In this document: one piece after another, positions 1 to 13,100 of the stretch
Numbering within the stretch: position 1 is the first letter of the stretch
How the letters are laid out: the number at the start of each line of letters is the position of its first letter
Source of the DNA: Acanthococcus lagerstroemiae
Lineage: Eukaryota; Arthropoda; Insecta; Hemiptera; Eriococcidae
Length of the DNA: 64,000 nucleotides
NCBI GenBank assembly: GCA_031841125.1
Contig: CM063111.1
Location: 54,683,535 to 54,747,534, forward strand
Reading direction: 5' to 3'
Program-made: the position numbers and the translations under genes
The notes under the pieces: model-generated
What the model was told of the DNA's origin: nothing
Database searches by the model: none
The model's input: the letters and a program-made list of their open reading frames with translations, nothing else

Positions 1-1167
1 AACCAGCAGACTTCATATAGTTTATAACTGCCGTTTAAGGCTTAACTTGAGATGAAAAGATATGGCTCACCTTTGTAGTAAACGGTATGGAGGAAGAAAC
101 TGATGCTCGATGGCAACGGGATACGTTTGCAACTGTGGTTATATTTATAAATTACGATTAAAACCAAAAACTAAATAACTAATAATGATCTAGAACGACT
201 AAAGTTGTGACCTGCACTCGACACTTGCAGCAACATAACCATAAAATGGACGTCAAAATTTGCGCAGACACAAATAATTCCAGACTGCGCTTTGGCGTTT
301 GTGCTTCGTGACATCGTGAGTTTGGGCGTCCATGGCGCGATGGCGGTCGATGACATCATGCCTACGATAATTCAGGGCGTGATGAAGAATTTCAAAATAA
401 AAAGTACCTTCCAACGTTTGAATCTTACGTTCATATATCAACACATCTGCATAAAAATAAAGACCTTTTTCATAGCCAATTTTGAGCTAGTTGAAGAACG
501 ATCGGTGACGTCAGGCATTGCATACGTCAGGATTTACAAAGGATGAGCAAAAGATTTGAAAAATGAAAAGTACCTTATCACAGCACAACTAAGGGCTTTC
601 TTATTCTCAAGTTTCGAGACGTAACTAATGGAACTATTCGCGCATTTGAAAAAGAGCCTTTACTACGCTTTAGATGGCCAAAATAAGGGTCTTTTTGGTT
701 AGCCGAGGAGAATAAATCCAATAAATTCAATCCTTTCTCGACATTGTTTATGCCAAACAATTTTGTATCTTCTTTCTTCATTTCCATCTCCGAACTTCTC
801 AAAAAATAATTCATTCCACGGAATATTTCAATAATTTAATTCTTTAACGTAAAGTTTAATTGCGTTTCACCTGTGCAGTCCTTTCTTTTTTTTTTCTTCA
901 GTTTATCATTAAAAGTGCGTAGTGCCTTCACTAATGATTTAAATACCAATTCCTTCGCAACTATGAATTGAGAGATCTGTTCCATCCTACCATACCTCGT
1001 AATTGCTTCAATTGTTGAAACGTGTCCCGACATCTGTAAAAAGGTAAGATTACTAGTGAACTTAATCGGTTTGGCCACAAGTATCGAATACTCAGTTAGG
1101 ATGAAATTCGTATCCTTCTTGCCTCCTACTAATCAGCGGAGGTTGATCTAACGTATTTGTTTCGCAG
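1..1167. other. Region upstream of lark coding exon 1
   Basis: No recognisable gene. It ends in the acceptor TTTCGCAG at 1167, so the lark 5' UTR exon must lie in or left of this stretch. Short frames here look like chance. Confidence 0.4.
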
Positions 1168-4100
1168 CTTCCAAGATGCCTGGATTCAGTACGAGTGGCA
1201 CGTTTAAAATATTCATCGGAAAAATACCCGAAAAAACAGTCGCCCAGGATATTAAACCATTGTTCGAACGATATGGCAAGGTTCTCGAATGCGATGTTGT
1301 GAAGAATTACGGATTTGTGGTGAGTATACGTGCTGTATAGCAGCACCTGTTCGCTCAGTTATCGGATAACATTTTAGGAATTAGGTCGTTTGTTCATCCT
1401 AATTGTCGGGTAACGGTAGAACAATTGAAAATATCAAGTTGAAATAGACCAGGGCTTATTCTACAGAGTTCCAGTATATTTTCTGAGATGTATTTCTACA
1501 ATGATTGCTCTTGCGTTGATGTTACTTGAGATATATGAAGGTTGTATGAATATTTCAATTAAAACTGATCTTCAGCTAATGAACCCAAAATTAAATGTGT
1601 CCTTAGTTCTTAGTTTCACTTATGTCTTCAGTGTCAAATTGAAGATGTAGCTCAGTTGGTTAGTTCGAACAATTTGCCCTCTGGTAGAATGAGGCTTATG
1701 CCATCAATACGAGTACGATTCTATGTATTGCAGCATATGGAAGATCCGAGCGCGGGTTACGAAGCCATCAAAAACTTGAACGGCGCCATTGTAAATGGAG
1801 CTACGATCACCGTAGAAGAAGCCAAGAGTAAGAAACGTCCGGCGTTGCCCACTACAAAGATTTTCGTTGGAAACATTCCGGATTCGGTGAAGGCTTCCGA
1901 TGTCCGAGCTCTGTTCGCTAGATACGGTACCGTTGCCGAGTGCGACCTCGTTCGAAATTACGGATTTGTGGTGAGTTTCAATTTTCTCATTGGAATCGAT
2001 AACTTGCCTGCTGCTAGTGACACCGACTATTTATTCTCACTCTCGATGTTGCAGCATATTGACACCACTGATCTCACGAAACTATTGAAAGAGTTAAACG
2101 GCTACGAAATTGGCGGACAGCCTTTGAAAGTACAAATATCGACTAGTCGGGTGCGACAGCGACCCGGAATGGGAAACGCGCAGCAGTGTTACAAGTAAAT
2201 TGAATATTTATTTGGAGGTAGTTTGTTGCATTGACATTTTCGCGATGTAGTTTGCTAGTTTGCGGTTTGGCAGTCCTACTCTAGAACAGGCGTTTCTTTT
2301 CCTGTTACTCGGCAGATTAGTTCTCTGTGCAGTAATCCACGAGTACCGTTAGTATTTGAAAACATCTGTCCTGCTAGCGCCTAAGTTCAATTTTAAAGTC
2401 GAGTACACCTGATAGAGAAGTATTAGGATCGGTGTTTGATTATTGTTACAGTACTTACGATACTGAAATGGAACGCGCTCGTTGTTGATTATTGTCATTC
2501 ATATCTTAAGTGATAGGATAAGTCTGAGCATCATTAAAAAAGTTAATCGTTTTTCAAAATTTCTCGCATACTGGGTGTATAATTAAAAAAAGCAACTCTT
2601 ACGAGAGGGAAATTCTATGTCCTTTTAGGTGTGGTCACCCTGGTCATTGGTCAAAGGAATGCACAGAGTCATCCACATCGTAAGTGCTTATTTTATGTAT
2701 GACAATAATTGTACAATTTTCTGCAATAACGTAGTCGATTCTACGAAGATAATGTTATCGCAAACAACCTCCTTTCGTTTTACTTTCTCTCTCGTGTTAA
2801 TGGTGTATGAAATTTAGAATGTAGATGGATATCGATTACGTTGCGTAGAAAGTTCATATCAGTAATTTTATTTGTAAAATTATCAAACTATTTCGTAATT
2901 ATTATGCGTGCTTGTTGGTGAACGAAAACTGTAGTATATGTATATACAGCCTTGGGTGGTTTTGAAGCCAGCGAACTAACGATTAGGATATTCATGATTT
3001 ACTGTCAGCTCGAATTGAAATGTTTGTTTATATTTCGAGGTACGGTTGTCCGGAAGAGATAGTTTAGGTTTGAGTAATTATAATCGATGCGACGAGGAGA
3101 CACAGGCACCAGAAGGTCTTGAATGAATGTTGAAGTTGAACCAGTACTACAATTCTGCTCCTCAAAATCAGTCCTTTTTTCTTTCTATCGTGGTTTGTAA
3201 GATCCCAGATAGCTAGTCAGACAAACAGGTACATAACGACTAACAGATGGTAGAGCGAGAGATGATAGTTTGGCAAAACGTCCCCCTCCCCATTCCTATT
3301 CGGAAAAGCTTCAGGATTCGAAATGGATTAGGTGACACATTGACAGAGATAAACACAAAACCTGCCCTTCATCGTTTCCTCGGGCTAAGAGTTCCAGGAT
3401 CCGCGTCAGAAATTCAGATAAACTATGTCAAATTGGCAGGAAGAAACCGAATTTACCTCTCTTGTCCCACCACTGCAATCATGAAATAGCACCGGTGTCT
3501 GAGACCAACTAATAAGTGAAAAATAACCGACCAACTAATGAATGAAAGACTGGAAGACTCCTTTCCAGGACATACGACTTTTCGAGATTAGGATTTGAGG
3601 ATATAAGCAATTTTGAAAACTCTTCCAAATTGGTTTAGGATTTGTTGAAACTTTTACAGATTGGGTTTAATGTTGGAACTTTCATAGATTGGGTCTAATT
3701 TTACCGAATTTGAGTTTATAACCTGGTAATAATTTTCAAGATCTCGCTCTTCCTGATTAGTTCAAGGCTCTATAAAACGTTTTAAGATCTACGAAAGAAT
3801 CGCTAAGATTAGGTATTGCAAATAGGTAGTTCTCCTGAGAGAGGGGTAATGAAAAGGCCATCTTGACGAGAAAAAAAACTTGAGTAAGATTTCCCTCTTA
3901 TTTTGACTTTACAAGCATAAGATTACTAGCAAGAATGAAAGGAAGAAAAGGTCTATCGGGTATAAAATGTTAGTTAATCGGCCCAAAATTCATTCATTCC
4001 TGGTTCGAAGGGGGGAGGGGCTATATCCTCGTAAGTTACCCTGTCTCCTCTTACTTAATCCACTACTGAGACTGCGAGATTTGTTTTTCAATTTTCTTTC

Positions 4101-7100
4101 GGATTTAAGATTTCTTTAGACTCCCATACTTGTGGGACCATGTAGTTCCAGATTTGTTTAAAACTTTGGGAGATACTTCAAGACTTGTTGAAAACTCACT
4201 AGAACTCTTCAAGATTCGTTTTACTGCTTGTTAAGACTTCTGCAAGACTTGTTTATAAGTTCTTAGAATCTATTAGAAGTTACAAGGTTTACTAAAGTCT
4301 CGCTAAGGCTTCAAAACTAGATTCAGAATTAGTGAAAGATTTTAGTTTTCTTCTAAACTTCAGATGCGTCAAGATTTTCTGACTGGACCATCTAAGGTTC
4401 CTCCGGATTTGTTCAAGATTTGTGACGCTGCAAGGATGTTTGAAGACCTACTGGGAAGCTTCATAACTCGTTTCATAACTGGTCGAGATTATAAGCTTTC
4501 TTGTTTGAGATTCATGAAAATTCTTCTAGATTTTTGACTTTGATCTGTCCCGACCTTGTGCAAGACGCTTTCAGGTGCTTCAATAAGATCTATTGGAGAC
4601 TCACTAAGACTTCAATACGTGTTTTAGGGCTCATGAAGAATTTTTAGTTTGTTTCCAGATTTGAGATTATTTAAGCCTTCCGGCTAACGTAAGACCACTC
4701 GAAGTCTTTTTCAGATTTCCTTAAGACTCTGGGAAGGCGCTTCAAGACTTGTTGTAGACCCACTAGGACTCTTTTAAGACTAGTTTTACAACTCGTTAAG
4801 GTTCTTACAAAACTCATTATAATATCGTAGGACTTTCCAAACTTGATTAAGATTTTTCAAATTTCCTAGACTTGTTCAGTAGTGATGCTTCGAGATTCGT
4901 TCATTAAGACATCAAAATTCGTTTGATTCTCACAACGACTCTTCAATACATGTATGAAACCCGCTAAGATTTCCACAGTCTTGATCACCTCGCGTACGTG
5001 TTTAAAATTTTAAAACTTTTTCAGATTTGTTCAAGGCCTAAGCGGCAATAAAAGTTATTCTGTATTTGCTGATCTTCAGAATTCGGTTTTAACATTTCAG
5101 AATTTTAAAGAATCCTTAAGAAGTACTGATGAGTTCCAATAGACTCCTAATGAATCTTCATAAGTCTTAACAGAGCGTATATGAGTTTTAAAGAGTCGTA
5201 AGAAAGTCTTTATGAGTTTTAAATTAATCTGAATGAGTCTCCGTAAGTCCTTAGGAAATCTGCATGGGTATAACGGGTCTTAACAAATTCTAATGAGTCA
5301 TCTTCAGAGATTAACTGAATCTTGATAGATCTTGTGTTGAGTCTGATCGAGGACAAAGTCTCCAAACCCGAAACAGATAAATAGCCTACTAGCTGGACAG
5401 ATGACACGCAGACGGATAAAACCTGTCCTTTTCCTCCGCTGTCACTGGGAAAACGCTTCAGGATTCGAGACAGCCAAATAGCTTGGTAGATCAACTAACG
5501 TCAGACTGACAGAGACGGACAAAACCTATCCCTTCCGACTGCCGTCATCAAGAGAAATCTTCAGGGCCCGAAACCCATGAATGGGCTATTAGTTAAACGT
5601 ATGACAGGTTGACAAAGATGGACAACCTTGCTGTCATTATGAAAAAGCTCTAGGATCCTAGACAGTCAGCCAGCAAGTTGATTGACCAATGAGGAGCTGA
5701 CAGGCGACGGTAGCTCTGCTTTTCTGCTATTCGGTAAAGGCCTTAGAATTCAAGGCGGACGGACAGGAAGCGAAGCGCATAGTGTTCACAGAGACGAATG
5801 CGAGCAATGATGAGAGAATAATGATTCAAGTTTAAGAAGCTGGCACCGAGCTTTCCTTTTTACATGCCTGCATTTCGAAATTGTAGTATGTGAGTCGTGT
5901 GTACTGTCAGTATGAAGCCCTAGTTTGCAATCTTCTCTCAAACCTTGTAATTTATGTCAGTACCTATCTCCGTGATCCTACATATACGCTACAACTACTA
6001 CAGTTTGCGAATGTGATCCGTATTCTTTCGCTCTTCGTCTCAGATCGTTTTCTTCGGCTATTCTGTTACCATTAAAATTGAAAATCTGAGTATCGCTGGT
6101 CTACTCAGACCGAATTTACCAGATTCCATCGTCTTCTACCCTTTAAATCTTCTGTTGTGCTATTTCAGCGCCATTCCTGGTCAGCCGCCGTTCCTGCCGG
6201 AAGCGATGCCGGGGATGCCTCCGAGAGCCGCGTACCCCCGAGAAATGTACCCGCCTCCGCCGCCCCCGTCTGCCGCGTTCATTCGTGACCGGATACTAAG
6301 TACTTACGCCGTTCAAGATCCTCGTGTACGTATTTGCGTATTTACAGCGTACTCGTAGTAGTTTTTTGTTGTTTTTTTTTTCATCGTGAACATTCGTACA
6401 TGACGACTCTGTTTTGTTCGGCTCCGCAGAGTGCCCAAATGTTACAGGAATATTACGATCCGTACTGTCAGGCCACGGCTGAGCGTTACGACGAGTATAC
6501 GACGGCCGCGATGGCGGCTGCTAGAAGGGACGCAGCCGCGGCAGCGGCCGCAGCAGCAGCTGCGGCGTATCCTGCAGCCGCTCGGGTCGCAACCGGTGCC
6601 GAGTATGATATGTTCGGACGTCGGTCGCCGAATTCCGCCGTCGCTCATTATGCAGCGTTAGTACAGAATCTGATTACTCTTACTGTTATCACGAGAGAAG
6701 CTTTGAGGAAGTGAGAGCAGAGAGTTCTCGAACCGGAATCTGGGTGGAAGAATTTTGGTATTTGGTATGCGAGGCTGGGTTAGTTCAGAGTCGGTAGGTT
6801 CATGCGGGCTGGAGGAGCCCTGTTCCAGCCAGTACGAAGTTGAGCTCACTTCGTGACTTCGCAACGCGAGGTAAAAAGTTGGTGAAACGAGGAAGTGTGG
6901 CTACTTGTGGAGAAAGTCGGTCGGCCATTGAGTCCGACGAGTGAATTTTGACTTTATAGGGCTAGTTGTGCCGAAGAAGATTTGCCTCGAAGTGAGAGTT
7001 GAACCATCCATCTCGGCGGGGTTACATCAGGGTAACCCCAGGTTGAAAAAATGTGAGCTTGATTGTACAACTAGCCCTAAAGGATGTTCGGCGAGAGGTT

Positions 7101-10100
7101 TTCGGTATTACACCTGTTATACATGAACATGAGCTTACTTTTCAACAGTTTTCGAGCCAGGTGTTCCTTAGTACGATGTTTTCAGATGCTATTGTGGTTG
7201 TTCGTTCACGTCCTTTCCTAAAAATCATTTCATTGGATGGATCTGACTGAGATCGTGGGTGCTCGCTACCTGTATAAATCTGTTCATAATTATCATAACA
7301 TGACTGACGAAATTGTGGTTGTAATAAAATGGTACGCAGCGGTGTTTCAGATTGAGACTTCACTTGGAAGGTCGAGTGCATTAAAACAGTTTCTCGATCT
7401 TATTCGAGCCAGTGGTTTTTAATTTTTAGAATTTTCCCGTATTTTAATTCATCTAGCATGAGCGCCAGCAAGGGGTAGGGCAAACAGTGTACGCTCCCCA
7501 TCGCTATTTTTAAAATATGCATCATTTTCCCGAAACGGATGTTCCTTTTCTCGGGAAACATTCTCATTCCTTCTACCCATCTCGAAGAGAGGTTTGTCCT
7601 CCTTTTGAAAAGTGTCTACCAATGCCTTTGTCTTTGATATTGCAAAGACTTCATCAGCGTCAGTGTTGCTGATATGCAGATGTGCTCAAGTTTTAACTTC
7701 GCAACCTCTTACAATGATATATACTTTGAGAACCCTTCATTGAATAATCTTGAGGATTGGATTCGTGTTGATATGACGAGGAACTTTGTAATCCATTGAA
7801 GGCACCGAGCTGTGGTGTTGGGCTGTACGCCTCCATCAAAAAAATGATCGCGATTACTGTATTTAAAACGAAACTAAATATTTACGAAATGGAAAAAGTG
7901 AGTTCTGTTTTGTATGTCGACCTAAATTAAGTTTTGTCGTTAACCTAGCGGAGAGAGACCTCAACTAGTAGTTGGAAAAATAATGGGGTTCCCCTTCGAA
8001 TTCTCTTATCGAGTTTGGCCGGACTCGGGCGGGAAACTACACCCAAGTCAGCGGAAAGCAATTACTTTTGGATCTCAATAAAAAATACCCGAATTTCGGC
8101 TCCGCAGAAACGTGCGAGTAAAGTGAAATTCTGCAGCGAAAAAAAGGAGACGGAATTCGGGTATTTCATTTATGCTCTCGTTCTTGCTTTCAGAGACGGA
8201 AGAGCTTACGAAGAATACTCAGCTAATCCTATAACGTATACATATCCGGATGAAACTTGGTAAGTTCCATTCGTCATTTCAATCTGCGCGTGAAGCCCGT
8301 TCAGCACACTAAAACGAAAATAACAGCACTCGGCCTAATTAGCCTTTCTGAACAAGATAAAGTACTCTCAAACAAGAATTGGAAGGGTTGGTCACATAGT
8401 TTCTAGTAATTGCCCGGCCTCAGGGAGGGTAAGTCTTGCACTCCCCGAGCCATTTCAGTCGCACCGACAACCACATTTGGCATCGACGCACCTCAGATAC
8501 CTTGATATTTCCCGACCTGCGTCCTCAATGCTCTGTCATGATTACGGTTACCGAAGGACAGGATTTCCACTCGCCACGTCGTGAACATCCATCTTTCCTG
8601 TCAATGTTACCAGCGTTCATAAAGTAACCATTCTTTGCATGGTCTACCCTCCTGTGTGATGATCAGTCTGCATTCTCATTCCATTCCATTCCATTGTGAC
8701 GGGTGCACATTTGTGTTTCAGGCCCGCTTATGGAGATTACACGGCTACGGCTGTTCCTGCGCCACCTCCTCCTGTTGATCCGTACGCTGCTGTCGACGGA
8801 AGGTACGTTTTATTTCTTCTTCGCTTTTGAGCAGTCGTTGGGCATCGCAATGGGCGGTCTTCGAAGTCAAACGATATTACCTTTTCTATTTTCACGCTGC
8901 AAATTTTTCTTTTTCGGTTAGGTCTTCTAATTTCGTTGGTCTCAAAACCTGTAGAAGCAGTGCTTTTTTAGTTTTCGTGTCTAAAGAACATTTTGCCTGG
9001 AGAGATTCGTTGGTACATTGTTTCGAAACATGAGATCTACCTTGTGCATTTCGTGGTACAGAGATCAAAATCCACACGTAAAATCTAAATTCGATCGCAA
9101 AAATCAAAATTCGAAGGTTGAAATTGTCATCTTGCTCCAAGCCTTTCTCTTCCCCTCCGTTGAGTTTTTTGTCCCTTTTGGAATTAGTTATTTTGCTCCG
9201 AATCCGTCCTCCCCTTCGCCTCTCTGGAAAGTTGTCCCCGATCCAGTGGTTATATATTAGAGCTGAAAGACCCATACAGAGTCCGTAAACCAGCAAGTTG
9301 GCAGCCCTGAGCTTCTGCGTCACTAGTCCTTTCCGGAATTCTAGTCTCAGGTAAAAAGTAATATTGTATTTAACCAGATGAAACAAGGCAGTGACAGAAA
9401 AAAATAAAGAAAAATATTAGGCCATAAGAAATCGAATGAAGAGAGAATGTGGAAAAGCAAAAGAAGAATGGATTAATCAGAATTGTGTGAAAATTGAGGG
9501 GCAAATGAAAGCAGGAAAAACCAATCAGCCATATAACAATTTAAAAAGATATTTTGGAGCAAGAAGAAAGAGGACGAATAATTTAATGGTGAAAAAGGAA
9601 AATTATTAGACTCTAAAAAAGACAGAGTAATAAAAAGATCAGTGAGGCATGTTGAAAAGTGTATAAGAATGAAGCAGGTATTAGTAAATGTATTGGTAGA
9701 AAGGATAGTGTGGAGGATGAAGAAAGAGAAGATCCACGTTGAGGCGCTCTGTGAAATTGTACCATATGTCGGAGAACTTGTTTTTGAGCTTTTGGTAAAA
9801 TCTAATGTACCTGCATTTCAAAAAAAAAAAAAGAAAAAGAAATCTAGTTTTAATACAAATTGAAATAAAAGCAGCTGGAGTTTGAGGGTGTGAAATCTTA
9901 ATTTCTAGAAAAATCCGTTTAAAGTTGTGAAACAGAAAGAATACAGAAAAGAATTGAAGTCTTCACACCTACTGCGCCAGGTACCAAAATATCCTGCGGG
10001 GATCGCAAGCAGGTGATGCATGTATGTACAGCAATACAACTTTGAAGGTGACTGTCCATATAAAGAAAAAGTGACAAGTTGGTTTTGGAAAACTGATGAG

Positions 10101-13100
10101 TCCGAAAACAAAGTTCTGCAAGGTCATACATTTTTGATAACTATAGACTCATAGGTAATGCGATAATAATAATTATGTGCAGCTGTAGGGATAACGCGAG
10201 CACAAATGTAAACAAGTGCCTTATTCCTACTGTGCGCCGTGGCCATCAGTGTTGGAAGAACGCACAAATCATCGTTCCTGTTCGTTCTTCTTTAACTGCC
10301 TTGTTCTTATTCACGTTCGTTGTTCTCCTTACCTTAAAATTACCAACGTTCCCATTCCCGTTCTTGTTCCTACCTTGGTCCTCTGTTCTCCTTCCCGTTT
10401 CTTATTCTCAATCCAACCGTGTTCTCGTTCTGAGAACGGAGAACATGCCGTTTTCCCTCCTGTTCTCGTTCGTTCATCCAACACTGGTGCAGTAATTCAT
10501 TTGATTTTTTATTTAAAAAAATAGATAATTGGTTTTTTGCTTTCAGAATTTTACTTTTGCACCAGCTGCAAAGGTGTTGGAAGAACGCAAAAATCATCTT
10601 GTTCCCGTTCTCGTTCATTCTTCTCTAAGTATATGGTTTTTGTTCTTGTTCTTCGTTCTCCTTACCTTATAATTACCAACGTTCCCGTTCTCGTTCCCAA
10701 CCTGGTCCTGTTCTCATTCTCGTTTCCCGTTCTCGTCCTCAATCCCATCATGTTCTTATTCTCGTTCTGAGAACGAGAACATGCCTTTTTTTCTTCTGGT
10801 TCTCGTTCGTTCTTCCTACACTGTGGCCACGTGTGTTTTGAAACCGTTCCCATTGAAATCCAAAAAATGGAATTTTCGACTTGAAAATACGTTATGCGCT
10901 GTAGGGTAAATTTCACTTTTCCAACATATGGTACTTTTTCACAGAGCGCCTCGCGTATGTATATGGAAAGTTAAGTACATTTTATTGATCAATAACGCAT
11001 TTGCCATCTACCTTTGTTCTGAAGTTATGAGGAGTTGATGCAGTAAGTTTTATGAAAAATGCCAAAACAAATCTTGACCTATTCTGGTCTTTTTGTGCCC
11101 ACCCCCAGCAAAATAGGAATGGGTGTATGCTCTAGTACTTTAGAAGATACCCTTCTTCTTTATTCGCCATCTCCGCAACGACGTTTGGTGACCCATGTAG
11201 CTGTCGTGATTTTAGAAGTCGCCAAGCACCCGAACCAACGCCTTAAGTCTTCTTCGATCCAGGAGCTCTGTTGTCAACCTATTGATTTTTTCTCGTCTAG
11301 GGTACCCGTTGATCATCCAAAATTGGGAAAAATCTGAGGGTCCATGTGCAAAAACGATCAATCTTCAATCTTGATGTGAAATCATCCAGATGGATTCAAT
11401 TCCGAGGAATCGGTGAAGTTAGCTAGAAACATGTTGATACTGGATCCAGATTTTCAGATTCTGAATCACTCAGTCACGGGTGTCGGATTCCTGGATTCAG
11501 AATTTTTTCTATCAGACTCTTCACAACTCTGCGCATGAACGTATCGATTGCATAACTAATTCAAAATGGCTCCTTTTATACATCGTTTAAGCTTATCAAC
11601 GCATTTCGCTATTCCATTAAGCTAGGTCCAGGCCAGTGTTGGAAGAACGCACAAATTACCGTTCCCATTCCCGTTCGTTCTTCTCTAACTGCATGGTTTT
11701 CATTCATGTTTTTTGTTCTCATTGCCTTAAAATTACCAACGTTCTCGTTCTTGTTCCCATTTCCATATTGTTCCCGTTCTCATTTCTCGTTCTCAGTCCC
11801 ATCATGTTATCGTTCTCGTTCGTTCTTCCAACACTGGTGCAGTAATGCATTTGATTTTCTCATTTAAAAAACATATAATTGGATTTCAGCTTACAGAATA
11901 TTACTTTCGCGTTAGCAGCAAAAGTGTTGGAAAAACGCAAAAATCATCTCGTTCCCGTTCTCGTTCGTTCTTCTCTAACTATATGGTTTTGTTTGTGTTT
12001 CTCGTTCTCCTTACCTTATAATTACCAACGTTCCCAACCTGGTCCTGTCCCCGTTCTCGTTCTCGTTCTCAATCCCATCATGTTCTTGTTCTCATTCTCG
12101 TTCTGAGAACGAGAATGAGAACATGCCTTTTTTCTTTTGATTCTCGTTCGTTCTTCCAGCACTGTCCAGACGTCACAAACATACGCGAACAAATACAAAT
12201 GGAAACGAATGTAAGCGAACAGGAATAGGCATCAGCAAACGGATGCAAATGGACTCAAAGAGGAATGCATGTGTACGAACAAAAGTAGTAGTGTTCGTCA
12301 GCGTTTGGACTGATCCCTGCTCATCAGACTGTACAAATCTGTCCAAGCATAACGAATGCAATCCAACACGATTAGGCAGGAATCCCCTGATGTATGGGCG
12401 AGGACAAGCTGTCGGATTATGTTCGTGTGTGTTCGTTCGTGCTTGGCTTATTGTCACATCTGACGAATTCATGTTCATCATGCGCGTTTGTTTGTATTCG
12501 TTCACAGGTGTTAGTGCGGTCTGGACATAGCTTTAGGTTTCTTTTAGTTTACATTCCTATCATTTCCTCCACGCTCAGGTCTCCACATCGGTTCTTTCTT
12601 TTCTTTCTCCCGTTGCTTCTTTCGAGTCACCTTTGTCGTTTTTTATTCAATATTATGGAATGTTAATAATGACTAGTGATTATCGAAAGTACCTGCGAGA
12701 GGCAGTTAATGTTGATAATTGAAATATTGTTACCAACATTAACTAGGTATTGTGTACATTACCTAGTGATTTTTCACAATCGCTAGCAGATCATAGTGAA
12801 CATTGATAATTGACATTACTTGTATGGAAATCAAACGGTCATGAATTATACTGTGATCACATATCTGTACTGCGTGTCCGTACATGATCTTTCATGTACC
12901 ATCTTACTTGAAATTATCAGCAGTTTGTATTGATTATGACCTCGTTCATTCCTCCTGTGACTGATTCTCAAATCATGGGCGCAGCTAGAACTTTTTCCAG
13001 GAGGGGGCAAAAAAGTAGAATTTGTGCAGGTGCAAGTCGCTGCTTTGTTATCAGTATGGCGCTAGTCACACATTTTCGTTGTCTAGTGTCTAGGCCTCTA

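Noticed and set aside
6442..6661. Antisense and shifted frames over the Ala-coding lark exon
   Set aside because: They are mirror frames of a GCN repeat; the lark frame explains the sequence.
12173..12530. Opposed frames of 110 and 95 codons
   Set aside because: They lie within a TIR element of repeated ACGAACAAA words; no protein motif.
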